From: an uncultured Bacteroidia bacterium | Lineage (GTDB): Bacteria; Bacteroidota; Bacteroidia; NS11-12g; UBA955 | Length of the DNA stretch: 56,000 bases | Direction: 5' to 3' | Assembly (NCBI GenBank): GCA_943789135.1 | Contig: CALSSY010000007.1 | Span: 1 to 56,000 of the forward strand | Shown here: one piece after another, positions 37,713 through 47,020 of the stretch | Position numbering within the stretch: the first letter of the stretch is position 1 | Layout of the letters: each line of letters starts with the position of its first letter | The notes under the pieces: generated by a model | Databases searched by the model: none | Told to the model about the DNA's origin: nothing | The model's input: only the letters and a program-made list of their open reading frames with translations | Made by a program: the position numbers and the translations under genes

Positions 37713-37720
37713 TATCTTTG
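37713..37720 (+). promoter_or_regulatory. -7 promoter element of the TonB receptor gene
   Basis: TATCTTTG is an exact match, 40 bases before the ATG. A -33 TTG is not evident. Confidence 0.5.
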
Positions 37721-37760
37721 ACAGAAGAAGTTTACTACTATAGGCATTGCAGATGATTCT

Positions 37761-39836
37761 ATGTTCCATTCAATAGATAAAATTACCGCCACTTACTTTT
37801 TAGCAATGTGTTTTTTAGTATCTAATGTGACCTATGCACAATTAGATTCCCAAGAAAGACTTGATGATATTGTAATAACGGGAACGATGAGAAGTGTTAA
37901 ACTTTCCGAAAGTCCTGTTCATGTGGAACTTTATCAAAAACGCTTCTTTACACAGAATCCAAGTCCCAATTTATTCGATGCCCTGCAATTGGCTAGCGGC
38001 ATAAGACCTCAAGTAAATTGCAACATTTGCGCAACTGGCGACATCCATATTAACGGTATGGAAGGACCTTATACCATGATTTTAATCGACGGCATGCCCA
38101 TTGTAAGTTCCTTGGCAGCTACCTATGGTTTAATGGGAATTCCCAATTCAATAATTGAGCGCATTGAAATTGTTAAAGGCCCGGCATCCACGTTATATGG
38201 ATCAGAAGCCATGGGTGGTTTGATCAATGTAATATTAAAGAAATCCCAAAAAGAAAGAGGTCAAATAGAACTTTGGGGCAATACGTGGGGCGAGACCAAT
38301 TTAGATGCGAGTTTTAGAACCGCGAATAAGGAGAAATGGCAACTTTTAACTGGAGTAAACGCCTTCTACAACAATTCAAAATGGGATAATAATCAAGATG
38401 GCTTTACCGATGTGGCACTTCAAAAACGCGCTTCGATTTTCCAACAACTGCAAATTTTCCGACCCCAATCCAAACGATTCGATTTGGCATGGCGAATGTT
38501 TGCCGAGGACAGATGGGGCGGAGAAACGCATTGGACTCCTGAATTTCGTGGGGGTGATTCTATTTATGGAGAAAGCATCCAAACCCAAAGATTGGAATTT
38601 TTAAGCACTTACGATCTCTCTCTGAAAACGCACTTAAGGCTTCAAACATCTGCTGTATTACATCGCCAACAAAGCGCATACGGGAACTCCATTTTTAACG
38701 CCAATGAATTTCGATATTTCAATCAATTGTTATGGCAACCTAAGATAAAAAGTCATCAGTTACTAATAGGAGCCGCATATAGATACACGCATTATGACGA
38801 CAATACGGTTGCAACCGAACTGATTTCTACAGATTCCATACGTATTCCTAAACCCCAAATTACACCCTTACCGGGATTGTTTGTTCAAGACGAACTGCGA
38901 ATACATGCACATACATTTTTAATCGGATTACGGGGCGATTACCATTCAGAACATGGTTTTATTCGAAGCTTAAGAGCAGCTTGGAAATGGGATATGGGAA
39001 TTATTGGTCAATTAAGAATAAACGCAGGTACTGGATTCAGAACGGTTAATATTTTTACAGAAGAACATGCGGCATTAACCGGAGCACGGCGTCTAATCAT
39101 TGAAGAAAAAATCCGTCCGGAAGAAAGTAATAATATCAATATTGCATGGTCAAAAACATTCGCAATAGGAACCAATGGCTTTGTTCAGTCCGATTTCCAT
39201 GCTTTTCGAACCGAATTTTCCAACCGGATCGTTCCCGATTACGAAAAAAATAATAACGCCATTTATTATTACAATTCAGGAGAAGGATCTTGGAATCAAG
39301 GATTATCATGGAGTTTATTTTGGCAAACTAGACGGGGATTTTCAGTAAGAGTTGGCGCCACCTATATTGATGCTCAAGTAATACGGAATAATAATAACAT
39401 TCCTCAAAGGCCCTTCCTAACAGAAAAACTAAATGGAACTTTTGCCTTGCAGTGGACATCTCCCCAGAAAAAATGGGAGTGCAATTATAACGGAAACGTT
39501 GTAGCACCCATGTTATTACCCCTAGCATCGGATTTAGATCCGCGCCCTTCAGAATCGCCATGGTGGAGTATCCAAAATTTAAATATCCGTTACAAAATGC
39601 AAAAAGGACTTTCTGTTTTTGCAGGAATACAGAATATTTGGAATTGGACACCAGATAAAGGCATTCCGTTTTTATTGGCTAGGCCGAATGACCCTTTTGA
39701 TAAAACTGTTTTATTTGACCAGGGCATTGCTCAATCAACAACAGACAATCCCTATGGACTTACATTTGATGCCGCCTATGTATATGCGCCCAACCAAGGT
39801 CGTCGCATGCAATTGGGAATTTCTTATTCCTTTTAA
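37761..39836 (+). CDS. TonB-dependent outer-membrane receptor
   Basis: The 691-residue protein has a signal peptide (TYFLAMCFLVSNVTYAQ) and then a plug domain (LDDIVITGTMRSVKLSESPVHVELY). CNICATGDIHINGMEGPYTMILIDGMPIVSSLA and ERIEIVKGPASTLYGSEAMGGLINVI follow. The barrel ends with F in LGISYSF, as the BAM machinery needs. The carboxypeptidase-like domain seen in many Bacteroidota receptors is absent and no SusD gene follows, so it is a metal, siderophore or vitamin type rather than a glycan receptor. The CNIC pair in the plug is notable. Confidence 0.92.
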   Translation: MFHSIDKITATYFLAMCFLVSNVTYAQLDSQERLDDIVITGTMRSVKLSESPVHVELYQKRFFTQNPSPNLFDALQLASGIRPQVNCNICATGDIHINGMEGPYTMILIDGMPIVSSLAATYGLMGIPNSIIERIEIVKGPASTLYGSEAMGGLINVILKKSQKERGQIELWGNTWGETNLDASFRTANKEKWQLLTGVNAFYNNSKWDNNQDGFTDVALQKRASIFQQLQIFRPQSKRFDLAWRMFAEDRWGGETHWTPEFRGGDSIYGESIQTQRLEFLSTYDLSLKTHLRLQTSAVLHRQQSAYGNSIFNANEFRYFNQLLWQPKIKSHQLLIGAAYRYTHYDDNTVATELISTDSIRIPKPQITPLPGLFVQDELRIHAHTFLIGLRGDYHSEHGFIRSLRAAWKWDMGIIGQLRINAGTGFRTVNIFTEEHAALTGARRLIIEEKIRPEESNNINIAWSKTFAIGTNGFVQSDFHAFRTEFSNRIVPDYEKNNNAIYYYNSGEGSWNQGLSWSLFWQTRRGFSVRVGATYIDAQVIRNNNNIPQRPFLTEKLNGTFALQWTSPQKKWECNYNGNVVAPMLLPLASDLDPRPSESPWWSIQNLNIRYKMQKGLSVFAGIQNIWNWTPDKGIPFLLARPNDPFDKTVLFDQGIAQSTTDNPYGLTFDAAYVYAPNQGRRMQLGISYSF

Positions 39837-39838
39837 GT

Positions 39839-41305
39839 TTAGAAGTGGTAATTTAAAACGAAACTCAAATTCGATACATCTACCTTATTAAACATGAATT
39901 TCTGGTTTTCGTAATGATTACCCAAACCCCATTTGTAAACGTACATCAATTGCATTTCTAAGCCCGACCAGGTGCCAATGAAGCTATGTCTCAAATCCAC
40001 ATTAGTTTGAAAATACGAAGGAAAACCATATTTATTGTATTGATGATTCAACACATTGGGTAGTTTAAAATGACCGAACATCACAGTGGCTTGGGAATGA
40101 CTAGAGGGTATTTTTCGGGTGTATTTTGCTACAATGGCATGCACATCGCCCATTCCTTCATTGCGCTCGCGGGGCATAAAGGTATAAAAAGGGTCTCTAC
40201 CCCATTCTCTTGGCATAAGATATCTACCCTCTTTTGTTATCCGTGTATAGTTCAAGGTGAATTGATTTTTTGAATCGGCCCAACCCAATCGTGTTGAATA
40301 TACACTGGATTTTGAATTGGGATCTATGTAGCGCAAACTTGCCGTGTCATTTCCTCCAACTCCGATGCCATATTGTTTTATTGCTTGTAATCCAACTATG
40401 AACTTTCCATTTGACGTTGGAAAACTTAAATCAGCCTGTGCTAAAGTTGAGTTAAACAGGTTGTCTACATGAAAATTCCAAATATGAATTCTATGTTCGC
40501 CTAATTCTCTATGAATTCCGAGAGAAGCCACATAATGACTTTCGGTATGTCCGGCATAGCCCGATTGCACGCCCTTGGCATCCACACCAACACCGTAAAG
40601 TCCTAAGGATTCGCCCATATAGTACCAACGTACCGTACTTCTGGGAGAAATGGCCCATAAATAACCGCCTTCTATTTTGGTTTTTGGGATATCTAATACA
40701 TTAAACCATAAACCCTCTACCCCGGTAGGACGCATTCTCCCGTCTTGTAAATTTATAAATGGGGTATTGATCAATTGCCTCCCTAATGTAATATGTGAAT
40801 TTTTCCAATTGTATTTGATGTAAAACTCTTCTAAACGATCTAAGTCTTTTTTATTTTCTGGATCCTCAATATCGAACAAACCCAATTCATATCTGTTACC
40901 GCTCAGTGCCCATGTATCTACTTCCCCTAAATTGCTCGATTGTAAGTTGAATATGTAGAAACCACTCACCGCGAATTGCAAACCCCTATATGGTGCTGTT
41001 TCGTATCTAATTCCACCGCCACCTGAATTGGCATAATAATCGCTCAATTCTCCGGAATTCTGGGTATTCATATAAAAATAGCGAAAATGCCCTTGCATAA
41101 CACCATATTGGAAGGCCTTAGAAATAGCGCCGGTATCATAGAATGATTTCGATTTGCCTTTCCACATTTGCGGCTTTTCGGGAACTTCTTGATGTTGTGC
41201 TTTTAATAAAACAGTGAATCCCAAAACCAAGAATAAAGCTGTTGCATTCTTGATAAACAGACTACGGTATACCTTCAAACTCATACTAAACAATGAAATT
41301 TTCAT
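39839..41305 (-). CDS. OprD-like outer-membrane porin
   Basis: The 488-residue protein has an N-terminal signal (NATALFLVLGFTVLLKAQ) and then a beta-barrel sequence: alternating aromatic strands such as GHFRYFYMNTQNSG, GGGIRYETAPYRGLQFAVSGFY and ITLGRQLINTPFINLQDGRMRP. The last strand ends SFVLNYHF. The pattern resembles the OprD family of substrate-specific porins. It converges with the TonB receptor with two bases between stops. Two closely spaced ATG codons (41305 and 41284) are possible starts. Confidence 0.8.
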   Translation of the reverse strand: MKISLFSMSLKVYRSLFIKNATALFLVLGFTVLLKAQHQEVPEKPQMWKGKSKSFYDTGAISKAFQYGVMQGHFRYFYMNTQNSGELSDYYANSGGGGIRYETAPYRGLQFAVSGFYIFNLQSSNLGEVDTWALSGNRYELGLFDIEDPENKKDLDRLEEFYIKYNWKNSHITLGRQLINTPFINLQDGRMRPTGVEGLWFNVLDIPKTKIEGGYLWAISPRSTVRWYYMGESLGLYGVGVDAKGVQSGYAGHTESHYVASLGIHRELGEHRIHIWNFHVDNLFNSTLAQADLSFPTSNGKFIVGLQAIKQYGIGVGGNDTASLRYIDPNSKSSVYSTRLGWADSKNQFTLNYTRITKEGRYLMPREWGRDPFYTFMPRERNEGMGDVHAIVAKYTRKIPSSHSQATVMFGHFKLPNVLNHQYNKYGFPSYFQTNVDLRHSFIGTWSGLEMQLMYVYKWGLGNHYENQKFMFNKVDVSNLSFVLNYHF

Positions 41306-41392
41306 TTAATCTTACAAATCTCGTTTATGGCAGTCCCGATTTCCGTAACTTCTATCACATAATACGCTTGATTATTCCATTAAATTCGTTCC

Positions 41393-42001
41393 ATGAAAGA
41401 ATTTTGGGATAATCGATATAAAGAAATGGGCTTTGCCTACGGTAAAGAACCCAATGTTTTCGTAAAAGAATCGCTTGACTCATTAAACCACGTAGGACGC
41501 GCCTTATTCCCCGCAGAAGGTGAAGGGCGAAATTCGGTCTATGCAGCGACAAAAGGATGGAATGCCATTGCATATGATATCAGCTCCGCAGGCCAAGAAA
41601 AAGCATTAGATCTCGCAAAAAAGCACCAGACACATATTGATTATCGGATTGGTGGTTTCATGGATATTAAATTCCCCGAAGAACATTTTGATCTATTGGT
41701 ATATAATTACGTGCATATGCCAAAACCAATGAAGGCCGCGGTTTTCAGAAGACATATGCCTTGGATGAAGCCTAATTCTACGGTTATTTTCGAAGCTTTC
41801 AGTGTGAACAATTTACCCTATCGGGAAGCCAATCCTAGAGTTGGAGGGCCCGACCAATTAGACATGCTTTATTCAATAGAGGAGGTAAAAGAACTATTAG
41901 ACGGATTCTCTAATCTAAAGGTATGGGAAGAAGAGGTCAACCTTTCAGAGGGAAAATACCATATCGGCAAGGCTAAGGTTATTCGTGCTATAAATAAGTA
42001 A
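41393..42001 (+). CDS. Class I SAM-dependent methyltransferase
   Basis: The 202-residue protein has the SAM-binding motif I LFPAEGEGRNSVYAA, motif II IAYDISSAG and motif IV LLVYNYVHMP. It is of the short type close to tellurite-resistance and thiol methyltransferases; the glycine-rich EGEGRNS is typical for that group. The substrate is unknown. A TAAATTCG element at 41381-41388, five bases before the ATG, may be its promoter. Confidence 0.82.
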   Translation: MKEFWDNRYKEMGFAYGKEPNVFVKESLDSLNHVGRALFPAEGEGRNSVYAATKGWNAIAYDISSAGQEKALDLAKKHQTHIDYRIGGFMDIKFPEEHFDLLVYNYVHMPKPMKAAVFRRHMPWMKPNSTVIFEAFSVNNLPYREANPRVGGPDQLDMLYSIEEVKELLDGFSNLKVWEEEVNLSEGKYHIGKAKVIRAINK

Positions 42002-42116
42002 ACAACCCGACAACGCTCCTCCTAATTGAGAATGGGATGAATTCAATCCTTTTGCAGGTTTGTGCCTTTTCCTAAATTAAAAACCATATTCCCAAGAATA
42101 AATTCAAGAATTTAAG

Positions 42117-42977
42117 TTAACGCCTGAATCCCAATCCTCGGTTTAACCTTACATTCAATACCATTCCCAATACTACCAGTGCCATTCCCACATATTGCCA
42201 TAAGGAATACGATTCATTAAAAATGAACAAGCCAAAACCCGTACCCCAAATTATACCGGCATAACTTATTGCAGAAACAACTTTTGTTTCTGCCTCTTGG
42301 TACGCACGCGTCATAAAAAATTGACCAATTTGCGTAAAAATACCTGTTAATATTAGCCATGTCCATTCCATACCTGCTGGATAATGCCAATCTCCAAACC
42401 CGATGACGGGAAGTAACAGTGAAATAGGCAAGGTTACCAATGGGAAGTACAAAACCACAACATTGGGATTCTCTTTCCCCTTTAGCCGTCGAATCGTATT
42501 GTAAGCAAGCGCGGAAAAGACAGCCCCTCCCAAACCAGCAATTATACCATCTAAAGTTACCACACTAGAAACTCCATTAACGATAACAACGCCGGAGAAA
42601 CTCAATGCAAAAAACAACCACTGTTTCTTCTGAACCTGCTCATCCCCTATTATTAATGCGAACAAAGTGGTTAAAATGGGAGATAAATAATGAATCACCA
42701 GGGCGTTGGACAAGGGCATTACTTGAAGCGAATAAAAATAACACAGCAAGCCCATGGATCCGAAAAAACCACGCATAATGAGCAGTTTCGGATTGTTTCC
42801 CCAAGGCGTTTCTCGTTGGTAAGCCAAAACAACGGCCGCAATTAAAATTTGCACGATGGCCCTAAAAAAAACAATTTCCGACACGTGCATGCCGGAAATT
42901 GATTTTACTGAAACATTCATAAACCCGAAAGCCAAAGAGGCTACGAGCATCATCCAAACGCCTCTTGAAAATATCAA
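42117..42977 (-). CDS. EamA/DMT-family transporter
   Basis: The 286-residue protein has ten predicted helices in two EamA repeats, about 8-135 and 150-280, for example FFRAIVQILIAAVVLAYQRE and AISYAGIIWGTGFGLFIFNE. This superfamily exports metabolites or amino acids; the substrate is unknown. The start overlaps malate dehydrogenase by four bases, so it is co-translated with mdh. This might hint at a dicarboxylate link but does not show one. Confidence 0.88.
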   Translation of the reverse strand: MIFSRGVWMMLVASLAFGFMNVSVKSISGMHVSEIVFFRAIVQILIAAVVLAYQRETPWGNNPKLLIMRGFFGSMGLLCYFYSLQVMPLSNALVIHYLSPILTTLFALIIGDEQVQKKQWLFFALSFSGVVIVNGVSSVVTLDGIIAGLGGAVFSALAYNTIRRLKGKENPNVVVLYFPLVTLPISLLLPVIGFGDWHYPAGMEWTWLILTGIFTQIGQFFMTRAYQEAETKVVSAISYAGIIWGTGFGLFIFNESYSLWQYVGMALVVLGMVLNVRLNRGLGFRR

Positions 42978-43897
42978 AGTGCGCTGTTCATATTACGAAC
43001 GGCTTCTGCAGATTTTACAAATTCTGCTTTTTCACCCTCGTTCAAATCTAATTCGACGATACGTTCCCATCCGTTTTTACCTAAAATTACAGGAACTCCG
43101 ATGCAAATATCATTTTGCCCGTATTCGCCTTCTAAGCTCACACAGCAAGGCATCATTTTTTTCTGATCGCAAACAATACTATGAACCAAATCCGCAACTG
43201 CTGCGCCTGGTGCATACCAAGCACTAGTACCTAACATTTTCGTCAAGGTTGCACCACCTACCATAGTTTGTGCTTTAATATCAGCAAGTTCTGCTTCGCT
43301 TAAAAATTCAGAAACCGGAACTCCTTTGTAAGAAGCAAAACGTGTTAAAGGAATCATAGTGGTATCACCATGCCCACCAATAACCATACCTTCAATTTCT
43401 TTAGCTGGAGCATTCAATGCCATGGAAAGGAAATAACGGAAACGAGCACTATCCAATGCACCGCCCATTCCAATGATTCTGTTCTTTGGCAATCCAGAAG
43501 TTGATTTTGCCAAATAGGTCATGGTATCCATTGGATTGGATACAATTACAAAAATCGCATTAGGCGAATGAGCCAAGCAATTTTCCATTACAGACTTTAC
43601 GATTCCCGCATTGATACCGATAAGCTCTTCACGAGTCATACCAGGTTTACGTGGGATACCGCTGGTAATAACCACCACATCGCTATTTGCTGTTTTTGTG
43701 TAATCGTTTGTACTTCCAACAATTCGCGTTTCAAATCCGTTGAGGGCAGCTGTTTGCATTAAATCCATCGATTTGCCTTCTGCAAAGTTTTCTTTGATGT
43801 CTAACAATACTACTTCGGCTGCCATGTTTTTCATGCCGATGTATTCGGCACAACTCGCGCCTACATTTCCGGCGCCAATTACACTAATTTTACTCAT
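42974..43897 (-). CDS. mdh: Malate dehydrogenase (LDH-like type)
   Basis: Mdh oxidises malate to oxaloacetate with NAD in the TCA cycle. The 307-residue protein shows the dinucleotide loop GAGNVGASCAE, the aspartate of the NAD switch in LLDIKE, the arginine-bearing active loop GIPRKPGMTREELI, SNPMDTMTY and the catalytic histidine in GGHGDTTMIPL. It is the LDH-like, tetrameric class common in Bacteroidota. A -7 element TAAATTTG lies at 43926-43933 on the minus strand, and a TACGGAAAATTCGAA segment covers the likely start of transcription. Confidence 0.95.
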   Translation of the reverse strand: MSKISVIGAGNVGASCAEYIGMKNMAAEVVLLDIKENFAEGKSMDLMQTAALNGFETRIVGSTNDYTKTANSDVVVITSGIPRKPGMTREELIGINAGIVKSVMENCLAHSPNAIFVIVSNPMDTMTYLAKSTSGLPKNRIIGMGGALDSARFRYFLSMALNAPAKEIEGMVIGGHGDTTMIPLTRFASYKGVPVSEFLSEAELADIKAQTMVGGATLTKMLGTSAWYAPGAAVADLVHSIVCDQKKMMPCCVSLEGEYGQNDICIGVPVILGKNGWERIVELDLNEGEKAEFVKSAEAVRNMNSAL

Positions 43898-43925
43898 ATC
43901 AATTTCTTTTTTCGAATTTTCCGTA

Positions 43926-43933
43926 CAAATTTA
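43926..43933 (-). promoter_or_regulatory. -7 promoter element of mdh-eamA
   Basis: The minus strand reads TAAATTTG, an exact TAnnTTTG match, 29 bases before the ATG at 43897. Immediately downstream (43911-43925) the minus strand reads TACGGAAAATTCGAA, close to the palindrome at 24986. Confidence 0.5.
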
Positions 43934-44030
43934 ACCATTGACAATCCAATTTGCGATTTATCCGATTATTTCTTTAAAAAAACTCACCAACTAAACACAA
44001 TATAAATCCAACAAAACAATCCAATTAACT

Positions 44031-44038
44031 TACCTTTG
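44031..44038 (+). promoter_or_regulatory. -7 promoter element of the arginine decarboxylase gene
   Basis: TACCTTTG is an exact match, 32 bases before the ATG. No TTG lies at the expected spacing. Confidence 0.5.
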
Positions 44039-44070
44039 TACAAAAATCAACATCCAACTCACTTACATTA

Positions 44071-45468
44071 ATGAAAAATAAGTATCTTGACTTAATTCAA
44101 CAGACCTTTGATTTCCCAGTTGAAGAATTCAAAGTTGACGACGAAGGACAACTCTCCTTCCATGATATTCCATTGATGGAATTAATCAAGCAATACGGAA
44201 CACCACTTAAGTTCATATACTTACCTAAGATAAGTGAGAATATTAAAAGAGCTCGATCTTGGTTCAATGTGGCAATTGCAAAGGCCGACTACAAGGCCAA
44301 ATACTATTATTGCTACTGCACCAAAAGCAACCATTTTCAACATACTTTAGACGAAGTACTCAAGAACGATGTGCATTTAGAGACTTCATCACAATTTGAC
44401 ATCAATATTATAGAAACTTTAGAAGAGCAAGGTAAAATCACTAAAGATAAATTTGTAGTATGTAATGGATTCAAACGTGACGTTTATATTGAGAACATTG
44501 CAGGCTTAATCAATAACGGTTGGTCTAATGTAATACCGGTGTTTGACAACCAAAGAGAGGTAAACATGTTACTTGAACATACAGACAAGGAGTTCAAATG
44601 TGGCATCAGAATAGCGGCTGAAGAAGAACCCAAGTTTGAGTTTTACACCAGCAGGTTGGGAATTGGGTACAAAGACATCTTGCCTTTTTATCGCTCAGCG
44701 GTTAAAACCAATCCTCAAATCAAATTAAAGATGTTGCACTTCTTTATCAATACCGGGATCTACGATACTGCTTATTATTGGAACGAATTGCACAAGTGTC
44801 TGCGTGTTTATTGCGAATTAAAAAAGGAATGTCCCGATTTGGACACCCTTAATATTGGAGGCGGTTTTCCAATTAAAAACAAACTTGCCTTTGAATACGA
44901 CTATGAATACATGGCCGAAGAAATCGTGAGTCAAATCAAGCAAGTTTGCGAAGAAAACGGCATCCCAGAACCCGATATCTTTACCGAATTTGGATCGTTT
45001 ACTGTTGGTGAGTCTGGAGGAACTATTTTCTCAGTTTTAGACCAAAAGGCACAAAACGACAGGGAAAAATGGAACATGATCGACTCAAGCTTCATGACTC
45101 AATTGCCTGACGCTTGGGCTATTAATAAAAAATTCATCATGCTTCCAATTAACCGATGGCACGCAGATTATGAGCGCGTCCTCTTAGGAGGCATCACATG
45201 CGACTCAGACGATTACTACAACTCAGAACAACATGTTAACGCCATCTATTTGCCTACATACGATCGCGAAGACACTCTTTACATAGGCTTCTTCCATACG
45301 GCGGCATACCAGGAAAGCATAGGAGGTTATGGCGGCATACAGCACTGTTTAACCCCTTCACCAAAACATGTTATTATTGACCGCGATGAAAATGGGGAAT
45401 ATACGTTCAAACTTTTCTCCAAAGAACAAAGCTATAAGAGCATGTTAAAGACCTTAGGTTATTTCTAG
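44071..45468 (+). CDS. speA: Arginine decarboxylase-like PLP enzyme (fold III)
   Basis: This 465-residue protein matches the shorter Bacteroidota type of the biosynthetic arginine/ornithine decarboxylase superfamily. The PLP lysine lies in YYYCYCTKSNHF (about residue 87). The PLP-phosphate loop is in TLNIGGGFPIKN, and the C-terminal active-site cysteine region contains LLGGITCDSDD. It would make agmatine for polyamine synthesis. The length is much less than that of E. coli SpeA (about 660), as the inserted domains are lacking. No agmatinase gene is adjacent. A perfect terminator follows. Confidence 0.85.
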   Translation: MKNKYLDLIQQTFDFPVEEFKVDDEGQLSFHDIPLMELIKQYGTPLKFIYLPKISENIKRARSWFNVAIAKADYKAKYYYCYCTKSNHFQHTLDEVLKNDVHLETSSQFDINIIETLEEQGKITKDKFVVCNGFKRDVYIENIAGLINNGWSNVIPVFDNQREVNMLLEHTDKEFKCGIRIAAEEEPKFEFYTSRLGIGYKDILPFYRSAVKTNPQIKLKMLHFFINTGIYDTAYYWNELHKCLRVYCELKKECPDLDTLNIGGGFPIKNKLAFEYDYEYMAEEIVSQIKQVCEENGIPEPDIFTEFGSFTVGESGGTIFSVLDQKAQNDREKWNMIDSSFMTQLPDAWAINKKFIMLPINRWHADYERVLLGGITCDSDDYYNSEQHVNAIYLPTYDREDTLYIGFFHTAAYQESIGGYGGIQHCLTPSPKHVIIDRDENGEYTFKLFSKEQSYKSMLKTLGYF

Positions 45469-45482
45469 ACTAATTCAAAAAT

Positions 45483-45527
45483 ACAAAACAAGAAGGGCCA
45501 AGTTTCACTTGGCCCTTCTTGTTTTGT
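45483..45527. terminator. Bidirectional terminator with a perfect 21-base stem
   Basis: Arms 45483-45503 and 45507-45527 are exact reverse complements around a TTC loop. It ends both the arginine decarboxylase and, on the other strand, the symporter operon. Confidence 0.93.
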
Positions 45528-45540
45528 AATTGACTTAGAA

Positions 45541-47020
45541 CTACTTCGACTTTAAGGAAAACATCCAAAACCCCAGAAACGACATCAAACCGTTTAAAAG
45601 GATCAATTCATATCCAAATGAATAACCCCAATTTAAGGGCTCAATTCCAATTAAATCCGAGACGTAGTCGTTCTTACCTAAATACCAACATATAAGAGGC
45701 ACGCATATACTTACTATTAGTATTCCTAACCCACTCGGCACCCTCTTTGAATAGATGCCCAAAGCAAACAGACCAATCAAGGGCCCATAGGTGTAATTAG
45801 CCAAGCCAAGCACAACATCTATAATTGCACCCTCTGCAAATGCTTTAAAACCAAGAATAGATAACAATAATAGAATCGCAAATGCTGCATGAAGTAAGCT
45901 TCTTACTTGTTTCTTCTTTTTATCATCCCAGTCACGTTTATCAACCCCAATTAGGTCAAAGTAAGTGCTTGTCGTTAATGTTGTAAGAACCGAATCAGCA
46001 CTGCTAAAAGTCGCAGCTGCCAATCCTAGCACAAAGGCCATCCCCGCTATTCCACCGAGATGAAATGCAATACTCGGGAAAAAAAGGTCTGATTTACCGG
46101 ATAAAACTCCACTTAATTCTGGAGACTGCTTTAAAAATTCTATCATCACCACACCCAAGCTTAAAAACACAACATTCACCAAAACCACTACTACAGCCGT
46201 GGCAACACATATTCTTTTGAGCATCCTTGAGCGTACGTAAGCTTAGATTCTTTTGCATCATATTCTGATCCAAACCGGTCATCGCGATACAAATAAACAT
46301 CCCCCCAATGAAGTGTTTCCCCCAGAAACTGGCACTTAAAACATCACCATTTAAAATTTCTGTATGTGCAGATTGCCAGAAGATATCGGCAATTGAGAAT
46401 GAGGATAATGCTGTTGAATTTAACATGTAATATAACGCAATTACCAATCCAGAAATTAAAAATACACTCTGAATAGCATCGGTAAACACCAATGTGCGTA
46501 TGCCACCTTTTAAGGTATACAGAAGTATCAAAGCGATAATTATGGCAACCGATACTGCAAAAGGAACGTGCCAATAATCAAAAAGGAATACCTGAAGTAT
46601 CAATACCGCTAAAAACAGACGCCCTGCACTTCCCAACAAGCGAGAAATAATAAAGAAAAAGGCACCTGTTTTTTGCGCAATAGGGTTAAATCTTGACTCT
46701 AAATAGCTGTAGATACTCGTAAGTTCATATTTGTAGTAAAGAGGGAGTAAAACAAAGGCAATTACCATGTAACCGAAAAAGTACCCAATTACCAGTTGAA
46801 AATAATGCCAATGCGATACCGATACAGCACCAGGAACACTTATGAAGCTTACCCCGCTCATTGAATCAGAAAGCATGCCCAAAGCCACCATCCACCAAAT
46901 ACTTTGTTTATTTCCTAAAAAATAACTGGAGCTATCCGCATTTTTAGATGTTAAGCGTCCAATTAAAAGGAGCATAACAAAATAGGCCGTAATGCCCAAC
47001 AATATCCATTCGGGTTTCAT
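45541..47020 (-). CDS. Sodium:solute symporter family protein, one frame break
   Basis: The repaired protein (about 492 residues) has about 13 helices and SSS hallmarks: WWMVALGMLSDSMSGVSFISVPG near residue 45, YSYLESRFNPIAQ, and GLAAATFSSADSVLTTLTTS in the second half, which forms part of the sodium site. The frame breaks near 46217, where one extra base lies in a run of A. The start shares one base with the stop of the 829-residue gene (TAATG). It is the last gene of the operon. Relatives move sugars, sialic acid, acetate or amino acids; the substrate cannot be told. Confidence 0.88.
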
